A stretch of DNA of 64,000 nt. It comes from Acidobacteria bacterium UBA2994. Its GTDB lineage: Bacteria > Acidobacteriota > Vicinamibacteria > Vicinamibacterales > UBA8438. Location of the stretch: positions 15,846 through 79,845 of the forward strand of contig DEAA01000046.1 of NCBI GenBank assembly GCA_002346545.1, written 5' to 3'. The notes under the pieces were generated by a model. The model searched no databases. It was not told the DNA's origin and was given only the letters and a program-made list of their open reading frames with translations. Shown here piece by piece: positions 26,323 through 36,099 of this stretch. A program made the translations under genes and the position numbers. Each line of letters begins with the position of its first letter. The first letter of the stretch is position 1.

Positions 26323-26595
26323 CTAGCGGATGGGCTCGCCGGCATCGACGATCCCAATCAGGGCGGCATCCACGGGCGCCCCCCGACGACCCAGCGCCGA
26401 CCCAGCCGCACGACCTTCGAGGACGAGCAGGACCGTTTCTCCGACGCCAGCTCCCACCGCGTCCACGGCCAGCTGCGTACCGCCTACCGACCGACCGTCA
26501 GCGTCGATCGGCTGCGCCAGCAGCAGCTTCGCGCCATCGAGCGACCGGTTCTTACGAGTCGCGACCACCGAGCCAATGACACGAGCCAGCCGCAT
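26323..26595 (-). CDS. BMC-P microcompartment vertex protein (EutN/CcmL family), copy 1
   Basis: The 90-residue protein starts MRLARVIGSVVATRKN and has KLLLAQPID, VDAVGAGVGETVLLV and ALIGIVD, the complete EutN/CcmL pentamer fold. Such proteins cap the vertices of microcompartment shells. It lies 4 bp downstream of the next vertex gene in the same operon. Confidence 0.92.
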   Translation of the reverse strand: MRLARVIGSVVATRKNRSLDGAKLLLAQPIDADGRSVGGTQLAVDAVGAGVGETVLLVLEGRAAGSALGRRGAPVDAALIGIVDAGEPIR

Positions 26596-26599
26596 GCAG

Positions 26600-26929
26600 C
26601 TATCGCTTCCGGGCGCGTCGCGGGCGACGCGCCGATCGGATGGCAGGCGCTGTGGACTGAAGCGACTCGCTCTGCCAGTGATCGCAGATCCCAGTCACGG
26701 CGGCATCGGTGGGCACCACTTCGGGACGGAACGGAAGAGCGGCTTCGCGACCACGCACGAAGAACACCTCCTCCCCCATCCCGGCGCCAACCGAGTCGAC
26801 GGCAACGAGCTCCGACCCGAGGGGCTGACGGGCGGGATCCATCGGCTGGAGCACCAGTAGCGACCGACCACGGAGCCGTGGGTCCTTAGCGGTTGAGACC
26901 ACGGTGCCAACGACGCGAGCAAGCTGCAT
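26600..26929 (-). CDS. BMC-P microcompartment vertex protein, copy 2, with basic C-terminal tail
   Basis: The ATG at 26927-26929 gives 109 residues beginning MQLARVVGTVVSTAKD. The pentamer fold (LLVLQPMDP, VDSVGAGMGEEVFFV, AVTGICD) ends near residue 84 and is followed by about 25 residues rich in Arg and Lys (RSARRPRRARKR at the end). The tail is not part of the family core and its role is unknown. The frame is open for 65 codons upstream, but that part is inside copy 3. Confidence 0.9.
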   Translation of the reverse strand: MQLARVVGTVVSTAKDPRLRGRSLLVLQPMDPARQPLGSELVAVDSVGAGMGEEVFFVRGREAALPFRPEVVPTDAAVTGICDHWQSESLQSTAPAIRSARRPRRARKR

Positions 26930-26945
26930 GGGAAGAAAACCGGTG

Positions 26946-27224
26946 TCAGTCCGCCGAGGACAGCATGTCGACCGTATCGACGATCCCGACGATGGCCGCG
27001 TCCACCGGCCGATCGGTAAGACCGGCGGCCATCCGGGCGGAACTACCGCTGACCACGAGGACCGTCTCAGCCGCCCCGGCGTCAACGGTGTCAACGGCGA
27101 CGATCGGACCACCCCTCGGCTCACCCCCAGGCGAAACCGGCTGCACCAGAAGCAACTTGCTCCCGACCAGCCGTTCGTCTTTTCGAGTGGCCACGACGGT
27201 ACCGACCACGTGAGCGAGGATCAT
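26946..27224 (-). CDS. BMC-P microcompartment vertex protein, copy 3
   Basis: The 92-residue protein begins MILAHVVGTVVATRKDERL and contains KLLLVQPVSP, VDTVDAGAAETVLVV and AIVGIVD. It is the first of three tandem vertex genes in transcription order, 33 bp after the BMC-H gene. Having three different pentamers in one locus is a known trait of several metabolosome types. Confidence 0.92.
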   Translation of the reverse strand: MILAHVVGTVVATRKDERLVGSKLLLVQPVSPGGEPRGGPIVAVDTVDAGAAETVLVVSGSSARMAAGLTDRPVDAAIVGIVDTVDMLSSAD

Positions 27225-27257
27225 CTCGGCGAGCCCCCGAGGGCGAAGGTGTAGGCG

Positions 27258-27542
27258 CTACTTGCCGCTTTTTCCGATCGGCAGCGCGTCTTCGAGATTG
27301 GCGTGCGGCCGCGGAATGACGTGTACCGAGACAAGTTCACCCACCCGTCGAGCGGCGGCGGCCCCGGCGTCGGTTGCGGCCTTCACCGCGGCAACATCGC
27401 CTCGGACGATCGTGGTAACGAAGCCGGCGCCGATCTTCTCCCACCCGACCAGGGTCACCTTGGCCGCCTTGACCATGGCGTCAGACGCCTCAATCATCGC
27501 GACCAATCCCTTGGTCTCAACCATTCCCAGCGCCTCGCCCAT
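27258..27542 (-). CDS. BMC-H microcompartment shell hexamer protein
   Basis: The 94-residue protein starts [23 protein letters not shown], here given as [12 protein letters not shown] and IEASDAM, the canonical BMC domain. The pore loop reads KIGAGFV and is followed by [18 protein letters not shown]. It would form the facets of the shell. The ATG at 27540-27542 is preferred; ten further in-frame codons upstream are not conserved. It is the only BMC-H gene seen; no BMC-T gene is present. Confidence 0.95.
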   Translation of the reverse strand: MGEALGMVETKGLVAMIEASDAMVKAAKVTLVGWEKIGAGFVTTIVRGDVAAVKAATDAGAAAARRVGELVSVHVIPRPHANLEDALPIGKSGK

Positions 27543-27587
27543 AGTCTTGCCTCCCAGCCCACCGCACCCCACGAGGCGTGGCGGACG

Positions 27588-28433
27588 TTATCGCAACTGC
27601 TTCACGGCATCGGCTATAAGCACCGTGAGCTCGCGGTATGTTAGCCGAATCTGTTCGTCGTCTCCTAGCCCGGCTCCAGAGGGAGCGACTAGCTGCGTGC
27701 CCGGTACCGAGGGCGCGTCGAGCGTCTGACAGTCACTGTCCGACGCATCCGGCTCCGGAGGGCAGATGGGCGCCGGCGCGGTGATCCCGTAGCGGTCCCG
27801 AAGGCCCTGGAGCCGGCTGACCTCCTCCCGCGAGAGCAACCTTTCCCCTCCGAGTTGCCGGGCCACGAGACTGATCTTCGCGAAGTGCTCGATAGTCTCC
27901 ATCTTGTAGTAAGCCGGAAATAGCGCGTCGGCCACGGTCAAGGCGCCGTGATTCGCCAGCAACAGGCCATCGTGGGCCCGAATGTGCTCCCGCACCGCGT
28001 CGGCTAGCTCGTTGGTGGACGGCGTACCATAGTCGGCGATCGGGATACTCCCCAAGGTCGTCACGACTTCGGCCAGTACTGCCTTGTCGAGCGGCACACC
28101 GGCCGCGGCAAAGCCGGTCGAGGTAGGCGGATGCGCATGGACCACTGCCACGATCTCCGGCCGGTTCTCGTAGACGGCCAGATGCATGAGGATCTCCGAG
28201 GACGGATTCCGGTCGCCGGCGAGCTTCTGGCCGGACATGTCGGTGGTCACCATCATGTCTGGGGTCATGAACCCCTTGGAGACCCCAGTCGGTGTCGTCA
28301 GGAGCCGCTCGCCTTCGAGCCGGACGCTGATGTTCCCGTCGTTGGACGCGACGTAGCCTCGCTCGTGCAAACGACGGCCGATCTCCACGATGTCGGCGCG
28401 GAGTCGTTCCTCGTGCTGCATCCCTGTGGTCAT
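27588..28433 (-). CDS. Class II aldolase (fuculose/rhamnulose phosphate aldolase-like) with encapsulation-peptide-like C-terminus
   Basis: Residues 1-215 form a class II aldolase/adducin domain: GNISVR (33-38), the phosphate-binding SSE (78-80), zinc ligands HAH (99-101) and NHG (161-163). Family members split sugar 1-phosphates into DHAP and lactaldehyde or glycolaldehyde. A Pro/Ser/Asp-rich linker (about 217-258) leads to a terminal amphipathic helix, RLTYRELTVLIADAVKQLR (263-281), typical in form of cargo-targeting peptides of microcompartments. It directly precedes the BMC-H gene, so it is the likely signature enzyme of this locus. The substrate is inferred. Confidence 0.9.
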   Translation of the reverse strand: MTTGMQHEERLRADIVEIGRRLHERGYVASNDGNISVRLEGERLLTTPTGVSKGFMTPDMMVTTDMSGQKLAGDRNPSSEILMHLAVYENRPEIVAVVHAHPPTSTGFAAAGVPLDKAVLAEVVTTLGSIPIADYGTPSTNELADAVREHIRAHDGLLLANHGALTVADALFPAYYKMETIEHFAKISLVARQLGGERLLSREEVSRLQGLRDRYGITAPAPICPPEPDASDSDCQTLDAPSVPGTQLVAPSGAGLGDDEQIRLTYRELTVLIADAVKQLR

Positions 28434-28442
28434 GGCATCGAG

Positions 28443-28709
28443 CTAGGCGCTTGAAACGTCATCTTCCAGGAACGCCTTCCGGCAGTCATCCGAGCAGAAG
28501 AAGTGCACGGCGCCCTTCCGTCTGGCGGTCACCGCACATCCCTGGTCCACATAGGTGCCGCACACTGGATCCTGCACCAGCGACGCCCCGCGTACCGGCC
28601 CTGACACCGGCTGCCGAGTCGCGCCTTGAGCCAACCCAGACACGAACTTCCAGGCCAGCCGCAACAGCAGCATCACGACGACAAACCGGATGAGCCAGCC
28701 AAATACCAT
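28443..28709 (-). CDS. PP0621-family small membrane protein
   Basis: The 88-residue protein has one N-terminal membrane segment (about 3-22) and a C-terminal domain with DPVCGTYV and FCSDDCRKAFLED, a TRASH-like Cys motif that may bind a metal. It lies between the TPR gene and the aldolase gene, 9 bp from the latter. Its function is unknown and its link to the microcompartment may be only positional. Confidence 0.75.
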   Translation of the reverse strand: MVFGWLIRFVVVMLLLRLAWKFVSGLAQGATRQPVSGPVRGASLVQDPVCGTYVDQGCAVTARRKGAVHFFCSDDCRKAFLEDDVSSA

Positions 28710-28741
28710 CGACGGTTGTCGACACGACCCGCCGTCGCGGA

Positions 28742-29338
28742 TCAGTGCGCAGCGCTAAGCCGAGCGACCGCGTCGGCGGCCGCGAGCGCCTCTGCGCTGC
28801 CCGGCGCGACACGCTGAACCTCTTCCCACGCCTCGAATGCGCCCTCCAGATCCTGGGCGCCGAACGCACGCACGAAACCGATATTGAGAATCGTCTTGGC
28901 GTGCGTAGGGTCGGTCTCGAGCGAGCTCGCGAACTGGGCCAGCGCCCGTGGGGTGTCGTCGATGTAGAAGAACGCCACCCCGAGATCAGTACTCACGTCG
29001 ATCAGGGTCGGATCGAGGATCAGCGCCTCCTCGAACCAGGGAATCGCCTCTTCGAACAGGTGTGAGTCGAAGTACAAGTTGCCCACATCCACGCGCGCCT
29101 GCACGTCACCCGGCATCGCTTCGGCCGCTGCCCGCAACTCGGCTGCACGGGTTTCATCAAGGGGCGGCGCCTCGGGGGCTGGCGGCACGTCGCTCGCCGG
29201 CGGGGGCGCTGGTCTCGCCGCCGAGGCGGTAACTGCCGGCTCGGGCGGCATTGGACGCTGCGTCCAGACGACGTAGCCCATCAGGCCGATGCCCAGCAGC
29301 AAAGAGACGATGAGGGAAAGTCGGTCAGAACGGTGCAT
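28742..29338 (-). CDS. Tetratricopeptide repeat protein
   Basis: The 198-residue protein has an N-terminal membrane anchor (about 7-26), a Pro/Ala-rich linker and two or three TPR units (about 70-170) with ARVDVGNLYFDSHLFEEAIPW-like repeats (seen as GNLYFDSHLFEEAI and LGVAFFYIDDTPRALAQF). It is probably a periplasm-facing scaffold. It may be the first gene of the minus-strand run into the microcompartment locus. Confidence 0.8.
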   Translation of the reverse strand: MHRSDRLSLIVSLLLGIGLMGYVVWTQRPMPPEPAVTASAARPAPPPASDVPPAPEAPPLDETRAAELRAAAEAMPGDVQARVDVGNLYFDSHLFEEAIPWFEEALILDPTLIDVSTDLGVAFFYIDDTPRALAQFASSLETDPTHAKTILNIGFVRAFGAQDLEGAFEAWEEVQRVAPGSAEALAAADAVARLSAAH

Positions 29339-29422
29339 GGCGGCTCTCGTCAGTTCAAGGATCGATCATACCCGGAAGAGAAGGGTCTAGCTCACCGCCG
29401 ACCGTGCCTTCTGGCGGGTCCG

Positions 29423-30142
29423 CTAGCCTCGGGGATCCGCGATCAGACTGCGCATCTCCCGTACGGCCCGGTCCAGGCCGACCAGCACGGCGCGCGAGAC
29501 GATGCTGTGGCCAATGTTCAGCTCGACTATCTCCGGCACCGCAGCCACAGGTCCAACGTTGACGTAGGTCAAACCGTGCCCGCCCAGCACCTCAAGACCT
29601 GCCGCCTGGGCATACCTCGCGGCGGCTTGTATCTGGGCAAGCTCTTCCCCCCGAGCCTCAGGCGCCGCGTCAGCATAGGGACCCGTGTTGATCTCGACCG
29701 CGCTGGCGCCGGTGGTTACCGCCTGGTCGATCTGCTTGAGTGTGGTGTCGATAAACAGGCTCACGGTGATACTTGCGGCCTGCAGGCGCCTGACGACGTC
29801 GGCGATCAGGTCGCGGTGCTGGACAACATCCAGGCCGCCAGTGGTGGTCACCTCGCCCGGCAACTCCGGTACTAGGGTCACTTGGTGCGGCTTGATCTCG
29901 GTGGCGATCGCCACCATCTCGTCGGTTGCCGCCATCTCGACATTGAGGCGCGTGGCCACGGTCTCGCGAAGCAGCCGAAGGTCCCTATCCTGCATATGGC
30001 GGCGATCGCCGCGCAGGTGCACGGTGATACCGTCCGCCCCGGCCAGCTCGGCCAGCGCCGCGGCGGTGACCGGCTCCGGCTCGGTCGTCTGCCGCGCCTG
30101 GCGAATCGTCGCCACGTGATCGATGTTCACACCCAGCCGCAT
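29423..30142 (-). CDS. pdxJ: Pyridoxine 5'-phosphate synthase
   Basis: PdxJ condenses 1-deoxyxylulose 5-phosphate with amino-acetone phosphate to pyridoxine 5'-phosphate. The start [28 protein letters not shown] and EINTGPYAD motifs are present in 239 residues. It lies downstream of glmM, a common neighbourhood. Confidence 0.95.
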   Translation of the reverse strand: MRLGVNIDHVATIRQARQTTEPEPVTAAALAELAGADGITVHLRGDRRHMQDRDLRLLRETVATRLNVEMAATDEMVAIATEIKPHQVTLVPELPGEVTTTGGLDVVQHRDLIADVVRRLQAASITVSLFIDTTLKQIDQAVTTGASAVEINTGPYADAAPEARGEELAQIQAAARYAQAAGLEVLGGHGLTYVNVGPVAAVPEIVELNIGHSIVSRAVLVGLDRAVREMRSLIADPRG

Positions 30143-30152
30143 CCGTCCCTCG

Positions 30153-31493
30153 TTAGCCGGCGCCCAATTCTGCGACCGCCCTACTGGCGATACCCTCCGC
30201 CAGCCGCTCGATCGTGGCCTGCTCGGCGCCTTCGACCATCACCCGAAGTAACGCCTCGGTGCCCGAATAGCGAACTAGCACACGGCCTGTGCCCCGCAGC
30301 TCTCCCTCCGCGGCGGCAATGGCACGTGACACACCCGGAAGCTCCTCGAGCGGCACCCGGCGGCCGACCGGCGCGTTGACGAGCACCTGAGGCAAGGGCA
30401 CCAGGTCGGCTGCCAGGTCGGCGAGCTCGCGCCCGCTCTCCACAACGGCAGTCACGATCATGAGCGCCGTGGCCAGCCCGTCGCCGGTCGGCAGAAGACC
30501 GGATTGAATGATGTGGCCGGATTGCTCCCCTCCGAGTGCGACCCCGCGCCGCTGCATCTCGATCCAGACCGATCGATCACCAACCGGACATCGGTGGACC
30601 GTAACCCCGTCAGCCGCGAGCGCGCGCTCCAGGCCCAGGTTGCTCATCACGGTGGCCACGATCGCGTTTCCAGGCAGCTGGCCGGACCGGGCGAGACGCC
30701 GGGCCGCAATCAACAACACCGCATCGCCGTTGATCACAGTCCCTTGGTGATCGACGAACAAGACACGGTCGCCGTCACCGTCGAACGCCGCACCCAGGCG
30801 GCATCCGTGCTCACGTACGGTCCGTGACAGGGCATCGGGATGGGTGGAACCGCAGTTGAGGTTGATGTTCCGGCCATCCGGCCGGTCATGGATGACGATC
30901 GGCTCGAACCCGAGCCGCCGCCAGACAGCTGGTGCCACCGTGCTGGTCGCACCGTTGGCACAGTCGAACGCGAGCGACAGCGGAGCGGCGGCGCTCAAAG
31001 CGGCGAACGCCTCCGTTAACTGTGTCGCATAACCATCCGACACGTCGACGGGGGCAACCACCGGTGTGGCATCGTCCCTGACCTGCCAGCCCAGATCGGC
31101 GACCCTTACGCTGATTCGGCTCTCGAGCGCATCGTCCGCCTTCTCCCCGGTACCGGCGATCACCTTAACGCCGTTATCCTGGTACGGGTTGTGCGACGCC
31201 GAGATGACGATGCCGGCGTGGTAGTCACCATCACGGGTTGAACCGGCGACGGCCGGAGTCGGCAGCACGCCGCCGTCGAACGCCTCGACACCCGCGTGGC
31301 TGAACCCTCGTCCAAGCTGCTCTATGATCCACGGCCCAGATTCTCGAGTGTCGCGGCCGATCAGGACCCGAGTGGGGCGACGACCGTCTTCCACCGCCCA
31401 GGCAACCGCCGCGCCAAAGCGCTGCAATGTCTGACCATCGAGAGGCTCGACGCCAGGTATCCCCCGGACACCGTCGGTGCCGAATAGAGACAT
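30153..31493 (-). CDS. glmM: Phosphoglucosamine mutase
   Basis: GlmM turns glucosamine 6-phosphate to glucosamine 1-phosphate for UDP-GlcNAc. The N-terminus [11 protein letters not shown], the phospho-Ser loop [12 protein letters not shown], the metal loop DGDGDR and the C-terminal RYSGTE are present. The ATG at 31491-31493 gives 446 residues; the frame is open eight codons further upstream. It follows cdaR and cdaA, the classic c-di-AMP operon. Confidence 0.95.
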   Translation of the reverse strand: MSLFGTDGVRGIPGVEPLDGQTLQRFGAAVAWAVEDGRRPTRVLIGRDTRESGPWIIEQLGRGFSHAGVEAFDGGVLPTPAVAGSTRDGDYHAGIVISASHNPYQDNGVKVIAGTGEKADDALESRISVRVADLGWQVRDDATPVVAPVDVSDGYATQLTEAFAALSAAAPLSLAFDCANGATSTVAPAVWRRLGFEPIVIHDRPDGRNINLNCGSTHPDALSRTVREHGCRLGAAFDGDGDRVLFVDHQGTVINGDAVLLIAARRLARSGQLPGNAIVATVMSNLGLERALAADGVTVHRCPVGDRSVWIEMQRRGVALGGEQSGHIIQSGLLPTGDGLATALMIVTAVVESGRELADLAADLVPLPQVLVNAPVGRRVPLEELPGVSRAIAAAEGELRGTGRVLVRYSGTEALLRVMVEGAEQATIERLAEGIASRAVAELGAG

Positions 31494-31513
31494 GACTTTC
31501 AGGAAAGACCGCC

Positions 31514-32446
31514 TCACCGGAGCGAAACTGAGACGAAATCCGGCTGCACGTCAGTGATCTCGAATGCCCGCTGGGGCTCGACGTTGACCGACAGATTGTA
31601 GCGACCGGCCTCAAGACCGGCAAGGTCGATCGATGCCTCTACCAGACCGGCGTCGCGTCCACGCATCAGCTCGAGGGCTCCGCGGATCGACACGCTCACC
31701 CTGTCCGGAATCATCGAGACCGTCAGGCCGGGTCCGAGATTCTCGGACGACACCGGGACGTCAGACAGCGTGCGGGCCACCGGAGCGCGGACGATGTCCA
31801 CCGACACCACGGCTGTGACCGGCGTCTCGAGCCGCAGGTTCGGCTCCGCCACTCCGACGGTGACCGACTGCTCGATCGGGACTGAGGCGTCCGTCACATC
31901 GACGGTCTCGGTGACCGCATCGGTCAGCTCGCGTAGACGGCTCAAAGGGCCCACGACCTCTACGGTAGCCGGCTCCACCGTGACCTGCCCCACCATGAAA
32001 CCGTCCGCCGGCATGCCGGATACCAGTGGGACGATCGGCACCAGCCGTGGTGCACCCTCCGCCTCGAGCAGTAACGACACCGAGGAGGGAATGACCTGGG
32101 TCACCTCGACCCCCAGCGGCACACGAACCCGACCGTCGGTCATGTTGAACAACCGCTGCCCAGGTCGTTCCGACCCCAGGTCGATGATGGCGGCGACGTC
32201 GCCGGCCTCGAGGCGCCGCAAGACGCCAGAGCTGCCGCGGAGCCGAACCTCCACCGTATCGGGCGAATCGCCGAGCACCTCGATCGAGTTCGGGCGATTC
32301 TCCAACTCCAGGGGCACGTGGAGCCCGCGCTCAACTGTCGGGTCACCGGCCACCGCCAGCCTCAGCAGCACGGCAAGAACCACGGCAAACAGCTTGAGCC
32401 AGATATCGTTAAAGAACGGCAGGCTAAGCGTCTGCGGCGCCATCAC
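31514..32446 (-). CDS. cdaR: YbbR-domain protein (CdaR-like regulator)
   Basis: The 310-residue protein has one N-terminal membrane segment (about 12-32) and an extracytoplasmic region of about three YbbR repeats with motifs such as PDTVEVRLRG and PATVEVVGPL. CdaR regulates the cyclase CdaA in Firmicutes; that role is inferred from position and domains. It overlaps cdaA by 4 bp. Confidence 0.85.
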   Translation of the reverse strand: MMAPQTLSLPFFNDIWLKLFAVVLAVLLRLAVAGDPTVERGLHVPLELENRPNSIEVLGDSPDTVEVRLRGSSGVLRRLEAGDVAAIIDLGSERPGQRLFNMTDGRVRVPLGVEVTQVIPSSVSLLLEAEGAPRLVPIVPLVSGMPADGFMVGQVTVEPATVEVVGPLSRLRELTDAVTETVDVTDASVPIEQSVTVGVAEPNLRLETPVTAVVSVDIVRAPVARTLSDVPVSSENLGPGLTVSMIPDRVSVSIRGALELMRGRDAGLVEASIDLAGLEAGRYNLSVNVEPQRAFEITDVQPDFVSVSLR

Positions 32447-33237
32447 TTAGCCCCCGTCGACCCGGGGTGTAACACCAGCGCCTCGAGACGGTATCTGATC
32501 TGCTCTGATTCGAGGTTCTGCTCGATCTCCCCGTCGACCACCAGCGATAGGTACCCAGTTTCCTCCGATACCACGAGGGCGACCGCATCGGTCTCCTCAG
32601 TCAACCCGATCGCGGCGCGGTGACGCGTGCCGAGGTCCTTGCTTACCCGGGGGTTCACGGTCAGGGGCAGGAAACAGGCAGCGGCCGCCACCCGGTCTTG
32701 CTGAATGAGCACCGCCCCGTCGTGCAGCGGTGATCCGGGCCGGAAGACACTCACCAGGAGGTCATAGCTGACTTCCGCGTCGAGCGGAATGCCACTCTCG
32801 ACGTAGTTACGCAGGCCGATCTCACGCTCGACGACAACGAGCGCGCCTACCCGCTGTTCGGCCAGCATCCGGAGCGCGACAGCCACCTCTTCCACGGTCT
32901 CGCCGGTGGCCTCCGGCCGCCTGAGGTAGCGGAAGAACGAGGCCCGGCCGAAGTGAGCCAGCGCCCGGCGAATGTCGGCCTGAAACAGCACGATTGCGGC
33001 GAACACGACATAGCCGAACATGTCGCGTACGAGCCAGTTTAGCGTCTGGAGCGGCGTGAACTGTGACGCGTAATACAGGAGGATGATGAGCCCACCGCCG
33101 ATCATAATCTGCACCGCGTGCGTCCGGCGCACCAGCTTCAGGAGCTCGTAGATCAGCACAGAGACGATCACGATATCAATCACGCCCCACCAGCCGACCT
33201 GGTCGAACCGCACGAGCCCGCTGAGCGTCTCGGTCAC
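32443..33237 (-). CDS. cdaA: Diadenylate cyclase CdaA
   Basis: The enzyme makes c-di-AMP from two ATP. Three N-terminal membrane segments are followed by a DAC domain with HDGAVLI and GTRHRAAIGL, the catalytic DGA and RHR motifs. The start is GTG at 33237, overlapping the folP stop by 4 bp, giving 264 residues. The frame runs far upstream inside folP, which is not coding here. This indicates c-di-AMP signalling in the organism. Confidence 0.94.
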   Translation of the reverse strand: MTETLSGLVRFDQVGWWGVIDIVIVSVLIYELLKLVRRTHAVQIMIGGGLIILLYYASQFTPLQTLNWLVRDMFGYVVFAAIVLFQADIRRALAHFGRASFFRYLRRPEATGETVEEVAVALRMLAEQRVGALVVVEREIGLRNYVESGIPLDAEVSYDLLVSVFRPGSPLHDGAVLIQQDRVAAAACFLPLTVNPRVSKDLGTRHRAAIGLTEETDAVALVVSEETGYLSLVVDGEIEQNLESEQIRYRLEALVLHPGSTGAK

Positions 33238-34121
33238 GTCAGCTCTCCAGTTGCCGCGCCCTTGGACCTGGCGACCGCCTGCAACTGATCGGCGACGTCG
33301 ACAACCTGTCGCATCGCGCCCGGCTGGTGGACGCGGACCATATGGGCACCCGCCAGCACCCCGGCAGCAACCGCCGCCGCAGTGCCCCACTCCCGACGCT
33401 CCGGCCCTTCGTCCTTCGCCGTCGCAAGGAACGACTTCCGGGAGGGTCCGATCAACACCGGCCGATCCAGCTCCGCCAGACGCTCAAGTTCGGCGAGCAC
33501 CGCATAACTGTGCCGGGCCTTCTTCGCGAACCCTATGCCGGGGTCGACAATCAGCTGCTCTCGAGCCACACCAGCATCGGTGGCGACCCGGATCTGATGG
33601 TCCAGCTCAGCCACAACCTCGCCCGCCACATCCCAATAGGACGCGTCTCGATACATCTCCCGTGACCGGCCGCGTGTGTGCATCAGAATCAGCGGCGCCG
33701 CAGTGGCGGCCGCAACCTCAGCCAATCTGGGTTCGTAGAGCAGCCCCGAGACGTCATTGACGATCGACGCCCCGGCCCCGATAGCTTCCCGCGCCACTTC
33801 GGCCTTGTAGGTGTCGATGGACAGCGGGACTCGTGCCCTGCCCGCCAAGCCGTCGAGCACCGGAATCACCCGGGCCAGTTCCTCGGCGGCTGGCAACACA
33901 TGCGCTCCCGGCCGGGTCGACTCTCCACCAATATCCAGTATGTCGGCGCCGTCCGCCTCCATCGACAGGGCATGCTCGATGGCGTGGGCCGGCTCAAGAC
34001 AACGTCCTCCATCGGAAAACGAATCCGGCGTGACGTTGACGATGCCCATCACTAGCGTCCGGACGCCAAGATCGAGCCTGCGGCCATCTGGCAACGCTAG
34101 GGTGTAGCAAGACCGGGTCAT
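33234..34121 (-). CDS. folP: Dihydropteroate synthase
   Basis: The folate enzyme joins p-aminobenzoate to the pterin diphosphate. Motifs VNVTPDSFSDGG, IGGESTRPGA, and the distal IGPSRKSFL are intact in 295 residues. It lies between ftsH and cdaA in a widely conserved order. Confidence 0.95.
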   Translation of the reverse strand: MTRSCYTLALPDGRRLDLGVRTLVMGIVNVTPDSFSDGGRCLEPAHAIEHALSMEADGADILDIGGESTRPGAHVLPAAEELARVIPVLDGLAGRARVPLSIDTYKAEVAREAIGAGASIVNDVSGLLYEPRLAEVAAATAAPLILMHTRGRSREMYRDASYWDVAGEVVAELDHQIRVATDAGVAREQLIVDPGIGFAKKARHSYAVLAELERLAELDRPVLIGPSRKSFLATAKDEGPERREWGTAAAVAAGVLAGAHMVRVHQPGAMRQVVDVADQLQAVARSKGAATGELT

Positions 34122-34200
34122 CTGCGCTCAACGCAAAGCAGCAACGGCCTGACCATAGCACCAGGGTCGGCTAAAGCGACCGACGGAACGCCGGTACGTC

Positions 34201-36099
34201 CTATTCCTGCGGTAGTGGCTTGCCAAGCGACGGTACGACCGGTGATGGCTCGGCTTCGGGGCTAGGGGGTTGATCGGTCGCGACCGGCTGGGCCGGAGGC
34301 GACTCCTCAAGCGGATCTCCCGCCACGATCCGGAGAACCTGATCCCCAGACAGCACCTCGCGGGCCAGCAACTCCTCGGCGATCTGGAGCAGTTCGGCCT
34401 TCTTATCTTCGAGGATGCTCCGAGCACGATCGTAGTTCTCGGTGACAATCCGCTTGATTTCCTGGTCGATCTTGTTCGCTGTGTCCTCGCTGTAGTCCTT
34501 GTGCTGAGCGAAGTCTCGCCCGAGGAACACCTCTTCGTCCTTACGGCCAAATGTCAGCGGCCCCACGGCCTCGCTCATCCCCCACTCGCACACCATCCGG
34601 CGGGCGAGGTCGGTCACGCGGTCTAGATCGTTGCCGGCGCCGGTGGTCACGACCCGATTGGTAATCTCCTCGGCGATACGACCGCCGAGCAATACCGCAA
34701 CCTGGTCGTACAGATAGGGGGTGGAATAGTTGTGCTTGTCATCCATCGGGATCTGCTGGGTCACCCCGAGCGCCATCCCCCGTGGAATGATCGTTACCTT
34801 GTGCACCGGGTCGGAGTGCTCGAGCACGACACCCAGCAAGGCATGGCCCGCCTCGTGCACTGCCGTAATCTGCTTCTCCTCTTCCGTGATGACGAGCGAG
34901 CGACGCTCGGAGCCCATCATCACCTTGTCCTTGGCGAACTCAAAATCCGCCATCGACACCGTTTTCTGGTTGTAACGCGCCGCGTTTAGCGCCGCTTCGT
35001 TCACCAGATTAGCAATGTCTGCACCGCAGAAACCGGACGTGCCACGAGCCAAGACATGAATATCGACGTCATCCGACAGCGGAATCTTTCGAGTGTGCAC
35101 TCCCAGGATTCCATCGCGCCCCTTAACGTCTGGCCGGTTCACGACGATGCGACGATCGAACCGTCCGGGACGTAGCAACGCCGGATCGAGCACGTCGGGC
35201 CGGTTGGTCGCCGAGACAAGAATCACACCCTCGTTCGATTCGAAACCGTCCATCTCGACCAGGAGCTGATTCAGGGTCTGCTCCCGCTCGTCATGGCCGC
35301 CACCAAGGCCCGCTCCGCGATGCCGTCCTACAGCGTCGATCTCGTCGATGAACACGATGCACGGGGCGTTCTTCTTGCCCTGCTCAAAGAGGTCGCGGAC
35401 ACGGGAGGCACCAACCCCGACAAACATCTCGACAAAGTCGGACCCACTGATCGAAAAGAACGGCACGTTGGCCTCACCAGCCACGGCCCGGGCCAGCAGG
35501 GTCTTACCGGTCCCCGGAGGACCCATCAACAGAACGCCCTTGGGGATGCGTCCACCAAGTTTCTGGAACTTCTGGGGCTCACGCAGGAACTCAATGATCT
35601 CCTGCAGCTCTTCCTTCGGCTCGTCGACCCCGGCCACGTCCTTGAAGGTGACCTTCTTCTGCGTGCTCGAAGACAGCTTGGCCCGGCTCTTCCCAAACGA
35701 GAGCGCCTTGTTGCCCCCACTCTGGACCTGACGCATAAAGAAGACCCAAAACCCGATGATCAGCAGTATTGGCGCCCACGAATAGAGCAGCGTGGCCCAC
35801 GGACTGGCCGCGGCCTCCCTGGCCTCGACCACCACATCGCGGTCGATCAGCAAATTCGCCAGACCCTCGTACTGCGGAGGAGCGTAGGTGCGGAACTGCT
35901 CGCCACTCGAAGAGGTGCCGATGATCTCGTTCCCGGTCAGCTCGACCCGATCGACCTGCCCGGTGTTCACCCAACGGACGAACTCGCTGAAACTGACGGG
36001 TGTGTCCCCGGGCCGGAACTGGGACGAGAGGTTCCAAATCAGGAACACTACGACTACCAGGACCATCCAGAACAACAAGCTTCGCGTCGTCGAGTTCAC
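34201..36099 (-). CDS. ftsH: ATP-dependent zinc metalloprotease FtsH
   Basis: This inner-membrane AAA+ protease has two N-terminal membrane segments (about 8-24 and 105-125), a Walker A GPPGTGKT, Walker [10 protein letters not shown], the second-region-of-homology arginines and the zinc motif HEAGH. Length (632) is typical. The C-terminus ends in a Pro-rich tail. Its GTG start overlaps the tilS stop by 4 bp. Confidence 0.96.
   Translation of the reverse strand: MNSTTRSLLFWMVLVVVVFLIWNLSSQFRPGDTPVSFSEFVRWVNTGQVDRVELTGNEIIGTSSSGEQFRTYAPPQYEGLANLLIDRDVVVEAREAAASPWATLLYSWAPILLIIGFWVFFMRQVQSGGNKALSFGKSRAKLSSSTQKKVTFKDVAGVDEPKEELQEIIEFLREPQKFQKLGGRIPKGVLLMGPPGTGKTLLARAVAGEANVPFFSISGSDFVEMFVGVGASRVRDLFEQGKKNAPCIVFIDEIDAVGRHRGAGLGGGHDEREQTLNQLLVEMDGFESNEGVILVSATNRPDVLDPALLRPGRFDRRIVVNRPDVKGRDGILGVHTRKIPLSDDVDIHVLARGTSGFCGADIANLVNEAALNAARYNQKTVSMADFEFAKDKVMMGSERRSLVITEEEKQITAVHEAGHALLGVVLEHSDPVHKVTIIPRGMALGVTQQIPMDDKHNYSTPYLYDQVAVLLGGRIAEEITNRVVTTGAGNDLDRVTDLARRMVCEWGMSEAVGPLTFGRKDEEVFLGRDFAQHKDYSEDTANKIDQEIKRIVTENYDRARSILEDKKAELLQIAEELLAREVLSGDQVLRIVAGDPLEESPPAQPVATDQPPSPEAEPSPVVPSLGKPLPQE

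Noticed and set aside
26323..27224. The three vertex genes as a tandem duplication artefact
   Set aside because: The proteins differ at many positions and in their tails, so they are diverged paralogues, not an assembly repeat.
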